Part shown: positions 35,175 through 44,788 of the stretch, piece after piece
Position numbering within the stretch: the first letter of the stretch is position 1
Layout: each line of letters begins with the position of its first letter
From: Flavobacterium praedii
GTDB lineage: Bacteria; Bacteroidota; Bacteroidia; Flavobacteriales; Flavobacteriaceae
Direction: 5' to 3'
Length of the DNA: 64,000 nucleotides
Assembly: GCF_026810365.1 (NCBI RefSeq)
Contig: NZ_CP113948.1
Location: forward strand, 1,699,001-1,763,000
Translations under genes and position numbers: made by a program
The notes under the pieces: generated by a model
Seen by the model: the letters and a program-made list of their open reading frames with translations, nothing else
Databases searched by the model: none
Told to the model about the DNA's origin: nothing

Positions 35175-37548
35175 AAAAGTTGCAGTAATTGGATCCGGAA
35201 TTATGGGTTCAGGAATTGCTTGCCATTTTGCTAACATTGGTGTTGAAGTCTTACTTTTGGACATTGTACCAAGAGAATTGACTGATGCAGAAGCAAAAAA
35301 AGGATTGACTCTTGAGAGTAAAATCGTGAGAAATCGTTTGGTAAATGATAGTTTAGCTACGGCTTTAAAATCAAAGCCCTCTCCTATTTACAGTCAGAAA
35401 TTCGCCAGCCGAATCACTACTGGAAATACTACGGATGATATGGCGAAAATTGCCAATGTAGATTGGATCATCGAGGTAGTTGTGGAGCGTTTGGACATCA
35501 AAAAATTGGTTTTTGAGCAAATTGAAAAATTCAGAAAACCAGGAACTTTGGTTACATCAAACACTTCTGGTATTCCAATTCATTTCATGAGCGAAGGACG
35601 TAGCGAAGATTTCCAAAAACATTTCTGCGGTACTCACTTTTTTAACCCGGCTCGTTACTTAAAATTATTCGAAATCATTCCTGGTCCACAAACTTCAAAA
35701 GAAGTATTGGATTTCTTAACGATATACGGAGAAAAATTCTTAGGCAAAACTTCGGTTGTTGCCAAAGATACTCCAGCATTTATTGGAAACCGTATTGGTA
35801 TTTACGGAATTCAAAGTTTGTTCCACTTGGTAAAAGAATTGGGATTAACTATTGAAGAAGTAGATAAATTGACTGGTCCGGTTATTGGACGTCCAAAATC
35901 GGCTACCTTCAGAACTGTAGACGTTGTTGGATTGGATACTTTGGTGCATGTTGCCAACGGAATCTACGAAAACTGCCCAACAGACGAACAACACGAATTG
36001 TTCAAACTTCCGGAATTTGTTAACAAAATGATGGAAAACAAATGGTTGGGAAGCAAAACAGGTCAAGGTTTCTACAAAAAAGTAGACAAAGACATTCTTT
36101 CTTTGGACTTGGATACTTTGGAATACCGTCCTGCCAAAAGAGCTTCTTTCGCTACTTTGGAATTGACAAAAACAATTGACAAACCAATCAACAGATTTAA
36201 GGTTTTGGTAAAAGGAAAAGACAAAGCAGGTGAATTCTACAGAAAGAGTTTCGCTGGAATGTTTGCTTATGTTTCCAACCGTATTCCTGAAATCTCTGAT
36301 GAATTATACAAAATAGACGATGCCATGAAAGCTGGTTTTGGATGGGAAAATGGTCCATTCGAAATTTGGGATGCCATTGGTGTTGAAAAAGGAATTGAAA
36401 TCATGAAAGCCGAAGGTCTTGCCCCAGCCCCTTGGGTTACCGAAATGTTAGCTTCTGGAAGTACTAGTTTTTACAGTATTAAAGAGGGCGCAACTTATTT
36501 CTATAATATTCCAACCAAATCGCAAACTAAAGTTCCAGGCCAAGATGCATTCATCATCCTGAACAACATTCGCGAAAGCAAAAAAGTTTGGAGTAATAGC
36601 GGTGCTATCATCCAAGATTTGGGTGACGGAATTTTGAATTTAGAATTCCAATCCAAAATGAATACTATTGGAGGTGATGTTTTAGCTGCGATCAATAAAG
36701 CGATAGATTTATCCGAAAAAGAATACCAAGGTTTGGTTATTGGAAACCAAGCAGCGAATTTCTCTGTTGGTGCCAATATCGGAATGATTTTTATGATGGC
36801 AGTGGAGCAAGAATACGATGAGTTGAATATGGCTATCAAGATGTTCCAAGACACTATGATGCGTGTGCGTTATTCCGGAATCCCGGTTGTAGTTGCTCCT
36901 CACGGAATGACTTTTGGCGGTGGTTGCGAAATGAGTTTGCATGCTGATAAAGTGGTTGCTGCTGCAGAAACCTATATGGGATTGGTTGAATTTGGTGTTG
37001 GGGTTATTCCTGGCGGTGGTGGTTCGAAAGAATTGGCCTTACGTGCATCCGATTTATTCCGTAAAAATGATGTCGAACTGAATGTGTTGCAAGAATACTT
37101 TATGACTATCGCTATGGCAAAAGTATCGACTTCAGGTTACGAAGCATTTGATACTGGACTTTTACAACATGGTAAAGATATTATAGTTGTAAACAAAGAC
37201 CGTCAAATTGCTGAAGCTAAGAAACATGCTTTATTAATGGCCGAAGCCGGTTATACACAACCGATTCGCAGAACAGATGTAAAAGTTTTGGGAAAACAAG
37301 CTTTAGGAATGTTCTTGGTAGGAACCAATCAAATGGTTGCCGGTAAATACATCTCGGAACACGATCTTAAAATTGCAAACAAACTGGCTTATGTTATGGC
37401 CGGTGGTGATTTATCTGAAGCTACTTTGGTGTCTGAGCAATATTTATTGGATATTGAAAGAGAAGCATTTTTATCACTTTGTACTGAGAGAAAAACGCTA
37501 GAAAGAATTCAGTTCATGTTAACCAAAGGGAAACCACTCCGCAATTAA
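35155..37548 (+). CDS. 3-hydroxyacyl-CoA dehydrogenase / enoyl-CoA hydratase
   Basis: 797 residues (an ATG at 35158 is equally possible). Unlike E. coli FadB, the dehydrogenase comes first: VAVIGSGIMGSGIACHFANI NAD-binding site, CGTHFFNPARYLKLFEIIPG, VVAKDTPAFIGNRIGIYG, and the C-terminal 3HCDH domain to about residue 450. The hydratase domain lies at about 490-700 with VGANIGMIFMMAVEQEYD, HGMTFGGGCEMSLHAD and FGVGVIPGGGGSKELAL, including the catalytic Glu positions. It hydrates trans-2-enoyl-CoA and oxidises 3-hydroxyacyl-CoA. The start overlaps marR, so translation is coupled. Thiolase follows. Confidence 0.95.
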   Translation: MMNRTIKKVAVIGSGIMGSGIACHFANIGVEVLLLDIVPRELTDAEAKKGLTLESKIVRNRLVNDSLATALKSKPSPIYSQKFASRITTGNTTDDMAKIANVDWIIEVVVERLDIKKLVFEQIEKFRKPGTLVTSNTSGIPIHFMSEGRSEDFQKHFCGTHFFNPARYLKLFEIIPGPQTSKEVLDFLTIYGEKFLGKTSVVAKDTPAFIGNRIGIYGIQSLFHLVKELGLTIEEVDKLTGPVIGRPKSATFRTVDVVGLDTLVHVANGIYENCPTDEQHELFKLPEFVNKMMENKWLGSKTGQGFYKKVDKDILSLDLDTLEYRPAKRASFATLELTKTIDKPINRFKVLVKGKDKAGEFYRKSFAGMFAYVSNRIPEISDELYKIDDAMKAGFGWENGPFEIWDAIGVEKGIEIMKAEGLAPAPWVTEMLASGSTSFYSIKEGATYFYNIPTKSQTKVPGQDAFIILNNIRESKKVWSNSGAIIQDLGDGILNLEFQSKMNTIGGDVLAAINKAIDLSEKEYQGLVIGNQAANFSVGANIGMIFMMAVEQEYDELNMAIKMFQDTMMRVRYSGIPVVVAPHGMTFGGGCEMSLHADKVVAAAETYMGLVEFGVGVIPGGGGSKELALRASDLFRKNDVELNVLQEYFMTIAMAKVSTSGYEAFDTGLLQHGKDIIVVNKDRQIAEAKKHALLMAEAGYTQPIRRTDVKVLGKQALGMFLVGTNQMVAGKYISEHDLKIANKLAYVMAGGDLSEATLVSEQYLLDIEREAFLSLCTERKTLERIQFMLTKGKPLRN

Positions 37549-37620
37549 TTTTAAATTATAAATTATGAATTTTAAATGCCCTTTGAATTAATTTAAAATT
37601 CAAAATTCAAAATAATAATT
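37549..37620. repeat. A/T spacer of ATTATAAATT-type words
   Basis: The spacer is built of short related words such as AAATTATAAATTATGAATTT and AATTTAAAATTCAAAATTCA. Spacers of the same make-up occur at 38803-38844 and 39193-39230 in this operon. No promoter or hairpin is clear. Confidence 0.6.
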
Positions 37621-38802
37621 ATGAAAACAGCATATATAGTTAAAGCGTATCGTACTGCGGTAGGTAAAGCACCAAAAGGGGTTTTTAGATTTAAAAGACC
37701 TGATGAATTAGCAGCAGAAACCATTCAGTTTATGATGAATGAGTTGCCTGATTTTGACAAAACACGTATTGACGACGTTATGGTAGGAAACGCCATGCCA
37801 GAAGCAGAACAAGGTTTAAACGTAGGTCGTTTAATCTCTTTGATGGGATTAAAAGTAGATGACGTTCCGGGTGTTACCGTAAACAGATATTGCGCTTCGG
37901 GATTGGAAACAATCGGAATGGCAACTGCCAAAATTCAATCTGGAATGGCACATTGTATCATTGCCGGTGGAGCCGAAAGCATGAGTTTTATTCCAATGGG
38001 AGGTTACAAACCTACTCCAGATTATGCTGTTGCAAAAGCGGGACACGAGGATTACTATTGGGGAATGGGATTGACATCGGAAGCGGTGGCGAAACAATTC
38101 AACATCTCTCGTGCAGACCAAGATGAATTTGCTTTTCAATCACACAACAAAGCATTGAAAGCACAAGCAGAAGGTAAATTTGACAAACAAATTGTTCCAA
38201 TTACGGTAGAGCAAACTTTTATCAATGAAAATGGTAAAAAAGAAACCAAATCATACGTTGTAAACAAAGACGAAGGACCAAGAGCTGGTACTTCTTTGGA
38301 AGCATTAGCAGGTCTTAGAGCTGTTTTTGCTGCCGACGGAAGTGTAACGGCTGGTAACTCTTCACAAATGAGTGATGGTGCTGCTTTTGTACTGGTTATG
38401 AGCGAAGAAATGGTGAAAGAATTAAATCTTGAACCTATCGCTCGATTGGTAAACTTCGCCTCAGCAGGTGTTGAACCAAGAATCATGGGAATTGGCCCTG
38501 TAAAAGCGATTCCAAAAGCGTTGAAACAAGCAGGATTAACGCTGAATGATATCGATTTAATTGAATTGAACGAAGCTTTTGCTTCACAAGCATTGGCAGT
38601 TACTCGCGAATTGAACTTGAATCCAGATATCATCAATGTAAATGGTGGGGCGATTGCCTTAGGTCATCCTCTAGGTTGTACCGGAGCCAAATTATCAGTT
38701 CAATTGTTTGACGAGATGAAACGCAGAGGAAGCAAATATGGAATTGTTTCTATGTGTGTGGGAACAGGACAAGGAAGTGCTGGTGTTTTTGAATTAATTT
38801 AA
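37621..38802 (+). CDS. Acetyl-CoA acyltransferase (thiolase)
   Basis: 393 residues. The acyl-accepting Cys91 lies in VNRYCASGLETIG. Other conserved blocks are GGAESMSFIPMGG, NSSQMSDGAAF, LIELNEAFASQALA, NGGAIALGHPLGCTGAK with the catalytic His, and CVGTGQGSAG with the second Cys. It cleaves 3-ketoacyl-CoA to acetyl-CoA and a shortened acyl-CoA, the last step of beta-oxidation. It is the third operon gene, following the dehydrogenase/hydratase. Confidence 0.95.
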   Translation: MKTAYIVKAYRTAVGKAPKGVFRFKRPDELAAETIQFMMNELPDFDKTRIDDVMVGNAMPEAEQGLNVGRLISLMGLKVDDVPGVTVNRYCASGLETIGMATAKIQSGMAHCIIAGGAESMSFIPMGGYKPTPDYAVAKAGHEDYYWGMGLTSEAVAKQFNISRADQDEFAFQSHNKALKAQAEGKFDKQIVPITVEQTFINENGKKETKSYVVNKDEGPRAGTSLEALAGLRAVFAADGSVTAGNSSQMSDGAAFVLVMSEEMVKELNLEPIARLVNFASAGVEPRIMGIGPVKAIPKALKQAGLTLNDIDLIELNEAFASQALAVTRELNLNPDIINVNGGAIALGHPLGCTGAKLSVQLFDEMKRRGSKYGIVSMCVGTGQGSAGVFELI

Positions 38803-38844
38803 TTTTATTATAAATTTTGAATTATAAATTTTAAATGAACGTGC

Positions 38845-39192
38845 ATGAAGGAAAATATTATTGCAACAAAAACATTTGATTTTGCACTATCGATAGTAAA
38901 CCTTTTTGTTCAGCTTAAAAAAGAAAATGAATTCATAATTTCTAAACAAATCTTAAGATCTGCCACAAGTATTGGAGCGAATGTTGAAGAAGCAATTGCT
39001 GCACAATCAAGAAAAGATTTTATTCATAAAATGTCCATTGCTTCAAAAGAAGCTAGAGAAACTAAATATTGGTTGCGATTATTAGATAAATCTGATTTAA
39101 CAACAATTGAAATTAATCATTATTTAATTGAAGTTGAACACATAATTAATATAATAACCAAAATCATTAAAACATCACAAGAATCAAAATAA
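38845..39192 (+). CDS. Four-helix-bundle protein (S23/IVP type)
   Basis: 115 residues, almost wholly helical. The family signature is present: SKQILRSATSIGANVEEAIA, AQSRKDFIHKMSIASKEARE, then TKYWLRLLDKS. This family is known from intervening sequences in spirochaete 23S rRNA genes and as scattered orphans in Bacteroidota. Structures are homopentamers of unknown function. Here it sits between thiolase and acyl-CoA dehydrogenase with A/T-word spacers on both sides, as if dropped into the operon. Confidence 0.88.
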   Translation: MKENIIATKTFDFALSIVNLFVQLKKENEFIISKQILRSATSIGANVEEAIAAQSRKDFIHKMSIASKEARETKYWLRLLDKSDLTTIEINHYLIEVEHIINIITKIIKTSQESK

Positions 39193-39230
39193 TTTAAAAT
39201 TTAAAATTCATAATTTAAAATAATAAAGCA

Positions 39231-41021
39231 ATGAGCGACAAAACAAGAGGTGGTCAATTCATCGTAAAAGAAACAAAATGTGAAGATATCTTCACGCCAG
39301 AAGATTTCAATGAAGAGCAATTAATGATGCGTGACTCTGTAAAAGAGTTCGTAGATAAAGAATTGTGGGCACACAAAGATCGTTTTGAGAAAAAAGATTA
39401 TGGGTATACACAAGAGTGTATGAAAAAAGCGGGAGATCTTGGTTTCTTAAGCGTAGCAGTACCTGAAGCTTATGGCGGAATGGGAATGGGATTTGTAAAT
39501 ACTGTTTTGGTATGTGATTATATTTCGGGAGCAACGGGTTCATTCTCTACTGCTTTTGGAGCACACACCGGAATTGGAACAATGCCAATTACACTTTACG
39601 GAACAGAAGAGCAAAAACAAAAATACGTGCCTAAATTGGCTTCTGGAGAATGGTTTGGAGCGTATTGCTTGACGGAACCGGGTGCTGGATCTGATGCCAA
39701 TTCTGGAAAAACTAAAGCTGTTTTATCTGAAGACGGAAAAACATATTCGATCACTGGACAAAAAATGTGGATTTCGAATGCAGGATTTTGTTCAGTTTTC
39801 ATTGTATTCGCAAGGATTGGTGATGACAAAAATATCACTGGATTTATCGTAGAAAACACTAAAGATAATGGAATCTCAATGAACGAAGAAGAACATAAAT
39901 TAGGAATTCGTGCATCTTCGACTCGTCAGGTTTTCTTCAATGAAACTAAAGTCCCTGTAGAAAACATGTTGTCTGAAAGAGGAAATGGTTTCAAAATCGC
40001 CATGAATGCATTGAACGTAGGTCGTATCAAATTGGCAGCAGCTTGTTTGGATGCACAACGTAGAGTAATCAATGGAGCCGTAAACTATTCTAACGAAAGA
40101 ATTCAGTTTAATACAGCAATTTCTCAGTTTGGAGCTATTCGTTCTAAATTGGCCGAAATGGCAACTTCTTGCTACGCAGGAGAAAGTGCTACCTATCGTG
40201 CTGCAAAAGACATTGAAGATAGAATTACTGCTCGTGAAGCTGAAGGTGTTTCGCACCAAGAATCAGAATTGAAAGGTGTTGAAGAATATGCTATCGAGTG
40301 TTCTATCTTGAAAGTAGCCGTTTCTGAAGATGTTCAAAACTGTGCCGACGAAGGAATTCAAATCTTTGGAGGCATGGGATTCTCTGAAGACACACCTATG
40401 GAAAGTGCATGGAGAGACGCTCGTATTGCTCGTATCTACGAAGGTACAAACGAAATCAACAGAATGCTTTCAGTTGGAATGTTGATCAAAAAAGCAATGA
40501 AAGGTCACGTTGATTTACTTGGACCTGCTTCTAAAGTACAAGAAGAATTAATGGGAATTCCATCTTTTGAAACTCCTGATTATTCTGAATTGTTTGCTGA
40601 AGAAAAAGAAATGATTACCAAATTGAAAAAAGCATTCCTTATGGTTGCCGGTGGAGCAGTTCAAAAATACGGCCCAGACTTAGATTCTCACCAACAATTA
40701 TTGATGGCTGCCTCTGATATCTTAATCGAAATCTATATGGCCGAGAGTACTATATTGAGAACCGAAAAATTAGCTAAAGCAACTGGTGAAGACAAAGTGA
40801 AAGAACAAATTGCAATGGCAAAATTATACTTATACCAAGCGGTTGACATCATCACTCAAAAAGGAAAAGAGAGCATTATTTCTTTTGCTGAAGGCGATGA
40901 GCAACGCATGATGTTAATGGGACTTCGTCGTTTTACTAAATACACCAATATGCCAAATGTTGTTGGATTAAGAGAAACGATTACTACAAAATTAGTAGCA
41001 GAAAATGCTTACTGCTTCTAA
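39231..41021 (+). CDS. Acyl-CoA dehydrogenase
   Basis: 596 residues. The acyl-CoA dehydrogenase fold spans about 30-440, with YCLTEPGAGSDANSGKTKA, QKMWISNAGFCSVFIVF (flavin contacts), NERIQFNTAISQFGAIRSKL, QIFGGMGFSEDTPMES and ARIYEGTNEINRML, whose Glu is the likely catalytic base. The remaining 150 residues form an extra helical C-terminal domain, as in ACAD9/VLCAD-like enzymes. It performs the first oxidation of beta-oxidation, passing electrons to ETF. It is the last operon gene before a strong terminator. Confidence 0.95.
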   Translation: MSDKTRGGQFIVKETKCEDIFTPEDFNEEQLMMRDSVKEFVDKELWAHKDRFEKKDYGYTQECMKKAGDLGFLSVAVPEAYGGMGMGFVNTVLVCDYISGATGSFSTAFGAHTGIGTMPITLYGTEEQKQKYVPKLASGEWFGAYCLTEPGAGSDANSGKTKAVLSEDGKTYSITGQKMWISNAGFCSVFIVFARIGDDKNITGFIVENTKDNGISMNEEEHKLGIRASSTRQVFFNETKVPVENMLSERGNGFKIAMNALNVGRIKLAAACLDAQRRVINGAVNYSNERIQFNTAISQFGAIRSKLAEMATSCYAGESATYRAAKDIEDRITAREAEGVSHQESELKGVEEYAIECSILKVAVSEDVQNCADEGIQIFGGMGFSEDTPMESAWRDARIARIYEGTNEINRMLSVGMLIKKAMKGHVDLLGPASKVQEELMGIPSFETPDYSELFAEEKEMITKLKKAFLMVAGGAVQKYGPDLDSHQQLLMAASDILIEIYMAESTILRTEKLAKATGEDKVKEQIAMAKLYLYQAVDIITQKGKESIISFAEGDEQRMMLMGLRRFTKYTNMPNVVGLRETITTKLVAENAYCF

Positions 41022-41052
41022 TTCATAATTTTTTTTAGTTTTTTATTTGTTT

Positions 41053-41094
41053 AAAAAGCCGCTATTGTCCCTGAATGACAAAGCGGCTTTTTTA
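41053..41094 (+). terminator. Terminator of the beta-oxidation operon
   Basis: AAAAAGCCGCT plus TTGTC pairs with GACAA plus AGCGGCTTTTT with a one-base bulge and a seven-base loop, then more T. Confidence 0.9.
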
Positions 41095-41162
41095 TTTTGT
41101 AAAAAAATTAAAAAATACAATTTTGAATAAGAGAGAACCAGTAAAGGTATTTTGTACAATAA

Positions 41163-42407
41163 TTAAAAAGTTTCCCCTGCATTAAGATAGAACCCTTTAG
41201 AATGATTCCCAACTGCATAATCTAAAACCAAATTCGTACGAGTGGCCTTATCAATTAAAATTCTCAAACCCAAACCAAAAGCAGGTTGAATATATTGCAA
41301 AAGTCTAATGTTATTAATTTCATTACTAGCCGTGGTTAAATTTGTAAAAACTGTTCCACTAAGGAATTGATTACAAGTTATAGGAAAACGCAATTCAGCT
41401 TGAAAATAGGCTAAACTATTTCCTCTAAAAAGTCCTTGAGTATATCCCTCACCGCTTCGGCTTCTTTGGTCCCAACCAATTGAAGGTAAATTCAAATACG
41501 GAACAACTCCTTTGGTCACAAACTGCCCATAAGCCCAAATACCCAATACAAAATTTTCCTTTTTGGAATCTAATGGAAGAAAATATCGCAATTCCGAATA
41601 AAGAACATTACTAGCGCTTTGTTCGTTAAATAAATCAGCATTAAATCTATAATTTAATTTTGCATACCAACCTTTTCTTGTATTAATTTGATTATCTCTA
41701 GAATCATATATCAAATTAAGACTCAAGCCATTTACAAAATATTCATTTGTATTAAAGCCATATAAAATACTATACTCATAATGGTTGGTATAAATTCCGT
41801 TATTAACATCTAAGTTTGTATCAACTATTGTAGAATACCAATCCAGTTCTATTCCGCCTCCTACATAAAAATGTTTTTTTAATTCCCAAGAAGCCGTTTG
41901 ATGAAACTTAAAATAGTTATAATCCATAGGTTCTTCAATCGATGTAATATCAAAATCAGGATCTTTATTATATTTTGGAATATTGTTTGTCCCTAACCCA
42001 TAATTGGGTTGAGTAAAAACATATAATCGATAATCTCCACTTAAATATAATTTATTATCACTTAATAAAATATTATTTTTAACATTCAGTAATAATTGTT
42101 TTTTGGTTGTAAAAATCAAACCAAGATTAGTGGATGAATATTTATCTAAAACATCTCTACCTTTAAAAGTATATTGAATTGCTGCTCCAAAATTTAATCC
42201 CGTTGCAGGTTGAAATCCAATAACTGGCATTACTAGTAAAAAACTATTCTTTACTGGTTTTACCATTAAAATAGAATCTTTTTTATTAAACAATTCAAAA
42301 ATAGTTTTGGGAGTACATGAATTGTCAATATCTGTAGCTATTTGAGCATAAATAACATTCTGATTCAGAATAAAACAAACAAAAAAAGAGATTAAATATT
42401 TAATCAT
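41163..42407 (-). CDS. Omp85/BamA-like outer-membrane barrel protein
   Basis: 414 residues with a signal peptide ending VIYAQ. The N-terminus goes almost directly into barrel strands (PVIGFQPATGLNFGAAIQYT), with no POTRA repeats. Surface-antigen (D15) features are LIYDSRDNQINTRKGWYAKL, the LFRGNSLAYFQAELRFPI strand pair, and a C-terminal YLNAGETF ending in Phe, as insertion signals do. POTRA-less relatives are thought to be accessory or phospholipase-linked barrels. Downstream of the Ca2+/H+ antiporter gene on the same strand, with about 40 bases between. Confidence 0.82.
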   Translation of the reverse strand: MIKYLISFFVCFILNQNVIYAQIATDIDNSCTPKTIFELFNKKDSILMVKPVKNSFLLVMPVIGFQPATGLNFGAAIQYTFKGRDVLDKYSSTNLGLIFTTKKQLLLNVKNNILLSDNKLYLSGDYRLYVFTQPNYGLGTNNIPKYNKDPDFDITSIEEPMDYNYFKFHQTASWELKKHFYVGGGIELDWYSTIVDTNLDVNNGIYTNHYEYSILYGFNTNEYFVNGLSLNLIYDSRDNQINTRKGWYAKLNYRFNADLFNEQSASNVLYSELRYFLPLDSKKENFVLGIWAYGQFVTKGVVPYLNLPSIGWDQRSRSGEGYTQGLFRGNSLAYFQAELRFPITCNQFLSGTVFTNLTTASNEINNIRLLQYIQPAFGLGLRILIDKATRTNLVLDYAVGNHSKGFYLNAGETF

Positions 42408-42445
42408 ATCGTTCTTATTTAAACAATTACAAACTGAACAACTAA

Positions 42446-43534
42446 CTAAGGAATTATTGTTGTAAATAAATAGACTGAAAAAATAACTAACAAAACAACC
42501 CCTTGTATCATCGTGGTTTTTCCAGTGCGCAATGAAAGTGACAATACAAAAAGAGATAAAACAAATAGAACAGTAGATTTGATATCTATTCCCAAATAAA
42601 GGGGCATATCAAAATAAATGGATACAAATGCAACTGCAGGAATTGTTAGTCCGATACTGGCTAATGCAGAACCTAGAGCTAAGTTTAAACTAGATTGCAA
42701 TCTATTTTTACGAGCTGCATTCAAAGCCGATATCCCTTCAGGCAGTAATACGACCATTGCAATGATAATTCCAACTGTTGATTTTGGAGCTCCAATTGAA
42801 TCAATACCGGTTTCAATACTAGGAGACAATGCTTTAGCCGAAATAACGACTGCTACTAAACTAATTAACAATAAAACAGAACTTACAATACTAACCTTTA
42901 AAGTTGGGGGTGTTTCATGAATCTCTTCTTGCGCATCAGCATTTTCCGGCAAAAAATAATCGCGATGTTTGACTGTTTGCATCAATAAAAAAGAACCATA
43001 AAGTAACAATGAAATAATTGCTACAAAAAACAGTTGATTTGTATTGAATTCCGGACCTATAATACTAGTGGTATAATTTGGCAAAATCAAAGTCAAAACA
43101 GAAATCGCTGTCAAAACCGTCAAGGCTGCACTAACCCCTTCCAATCCATAACTTTGCTCTTTAAATTTCAATCCTCCAATTAATAAACAACCACCTACAA
43201 TACCATTTATAATAATCATTTCGGAAGCAAAAATGGTATCTCTAGCCAAAACTGCTGTTTCTTTACCACCTGTAAGCATTAATGAAACAATTAAAGCTAC
43301 TTCGATTGTCGTAATTGCTAAGGCTAACACCAAAGTTCCCAAAGGTTCTCCAACACTTAGTGCTATCACTTCTGCAAGATGTACTGCTGCCAGAATACAA
43401 ACTATCAAACTTGCAGCTAGAAAAAACAAATACCAACTTCCAAAATTAAACGAAATTCCAGCATACAGTAAACAAGTTAAAATTGGGGCAACGACTGACC
43501 ACAAAGGAAGATGAGAATTGATTTCTTTTTGCAT
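42446..43534 (-). CDS. Ca2+/H+ antiporter (CaCA family, ChaA-like)
   Basis: 362 residues with about eleven membrane segments. Both alpha-repeats of the cation/Ca2+ exchanger family are seen: GEPLGTLVLALAITTIEVAL near residue 62 and LLPEGISALNAARKNRLQSS, then NLALGSALASIGLTIPA near residue 265, each with the acidic residue used for ion binding. A charged cytoplasmic loop (ENADAQEEIHETPP) separates them. It exchanges Ca2+ (or Na+/K+) for protons across the inner membrane. Confidence 0.9.
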   Translation of the reverse strand: MQKEINSHLPLWSVVAPILTCLLYAGISFNFGSWYLFFLAASLIVCILAAVHLAEVIALSVGEPLGTLVLALAITTIEVALIVSLMLTGGKETAVLARDTIFASEMIIINGIVGGCLLIGGLKFKEQSYGLEGVSAALTVLTAISVLTLILPNYTTSIIGPEFNTNQLFFVAIISLLLYGSFLLMQTVKHRDYFLPENADAQEEIHETPPTLKVSIVSSVLLLISLVAVVISAKALSPSIETGIDSIGAPKSTVGIIIAMVVLLPEGISALNAARKNRLQSSLNLALGSALASIGLTIPAVAFVSIYFDMPLYLGIDIKSTVLFVLSLFVLSLSLRTGKTTMIQGVVLLVIFSVYLFTTIIP

Positions 43535-43688
43535 AAGTATTTTATTTTATAAATATTTTAAAACAATTGTTGCGTCTATTGCTGTTACTTAAGAAAAAAC
43601 TCAACTTAAGAATCTCCATCATTATCGTTCAACCTTTTTTTGTGTAATTATAATTTTAGATGATTATACTAAACATAAAAAAACCAAC

Positions 43689-44195
43689 TTAATTGACTTT
43701 AATTTGGTCTACACGCCCTCGATAATTAATTGAATTTCGATTGGAAGAATTTATTGTTAACGATGCATTTCCTTCCAAAAAAACAATTAAAGTAATACTG
43801 TAATAATCTGAATTGTCTTTTACTTTTGCTAAAATGGTATAACTTTTCTTGTTTTTAGTTATCGAATAATCTTGAATAGGCCCTTTGAAATCCAATCCTC
43901 CACCTTTTCCAAAACCTATTCCAGCATAAGCCCTACCAAAATAGGGCATTTCACTAAAAATAGAATCTTTTTTAAAACGCAAATAATTAGGATTTGTAGT
44001 CAAATCAATACTTCTAGTCCCTAGAGGGTAAGCCGTACTAGCTACAAACTCATATTCTTTTGAATCAACAAGAGCTTGAATTTCATTTTGCTTTACAATT
44101 ATTTTTTCTTGTTTGATTTGCTGCTTTGACTTTTCCTGAGCAAAACCAATAAACATTGAGAAAAAAAGTAAAAAAGTAACAAAAACAGTTTTCAT
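43689..44195 (-). CDS. DUF4251-type secreted protein
   Basis: The ATG at 44195 is used because it gives a clean signal peptide (KTVFVTFLLFFSMFIGFAQ). An in-frame TTG at 44210 is less likely. The mature part of about 148 residues begins with a Lys/Gln-rich helix (EKSKQQIKQEKIIVKQNEIQ) and continues with YEFVASTAYPLGTRSIDLT, FGRAYAGIGFGKGGGLDFKG, the conserved core of the DUF4251 family. Members are small envelope proteins with no known function. The META-domain lipoprotein gene lies 34 bases upstream on the same strand. Confidence 0.82.
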   Translation of the reverse strand: MKTVFVTFLLFFSMFIGFAQEKSKQQIKQEKIIVKQNEIQALVDSKEYEFVASTAYPLGTRSIDLTTNPNYLRFKKDSIFSEMPYFGRAYAGIGFGKGGGLDFKGPIQDYSITKNKKSYTILAKVKDNSDYYSITLIVFLEGNASLTINSSNRNSINYRGRVDQIKVN

Positions 44196-44229
44196 GATTT
44201 GAAAGTTCAATTTATATAAAAATCAATCG

Positions 44230-44661
44230 TCAATCTTGATGGGTAAATCGCATCATAACAACGTCATTCATCAAAAAACTCAATGTTTTTCCTTCATCTG
44301 TAATCGTATAGGAATCAATCTTCTTTAGTATTTCCATATAAACAGAATCTCCATTTCCTTCACAAGCCATCATTGTCATACCCATTTTAGCATCTGCAAA
44401 ATTAATTTTGGAACCATCTACAAGTAAAGCACCAAAATATTGATTACAACTATTGTTTCCTGCAACTTTATTTTCTTTTAAATCGAAGGAAATTGTTGGT
44501 TTATTATTAGGAAACAAACCATCAAAAGCAATTCTGGGGCCAGAAATATAATTCAATTGCCAAGTACCTTCCAATGAATACGATTTTACAGCAGATTTTG
44601 GAGTACCACAAGAAGCAAAATTCGCTCCTATAAACATAAATAATAATGCTATTTTTCTCAT
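44230..44661 (-). CDS. META-domain (HslJ-like) lipoprotein
   Basis: 143 residues with lipoprotein signal LLFMFIGANFASC. The META domain shows LEGTWQLNYISG at the start, NKVAGNNSCNQYFGALLVDG, KMGMTMMACEGNGDSVYMEI, and DEGKTLSFLMNDVVMMRF. HslJ-type proteins are linked to heat and novobiocin resistance in enteric bacteria, but their molecular role is unclear. It probably forms a two-gene unit with the DUF4251 gene downstream. Confidence 0.88.
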   Translation of the reverse strand: MRKIALLFMFIGANFASCGTPKSAVKSYSLEGTWQLNYISGPRIAFDGLFPNNKPTISFDLKENKVAGNNSCNQYFGALLVDGSKINFADAKMGMTMMACEGNGDSVYMEILKKIDSYTITDEGKTLSFLMNDVVMMRFTHQD

Positions 44662-44788
44662 AATCTTGTAATTAAATTTATAATTATTTCTTGTAAAAAT
44701 AAGAAAAATTACTAAGATAAAATATGTTTTGAATTCCTATTTGTTTTTTATAAAGGGTATTATTATTTTCGTAAAAAGATAAAAAATC

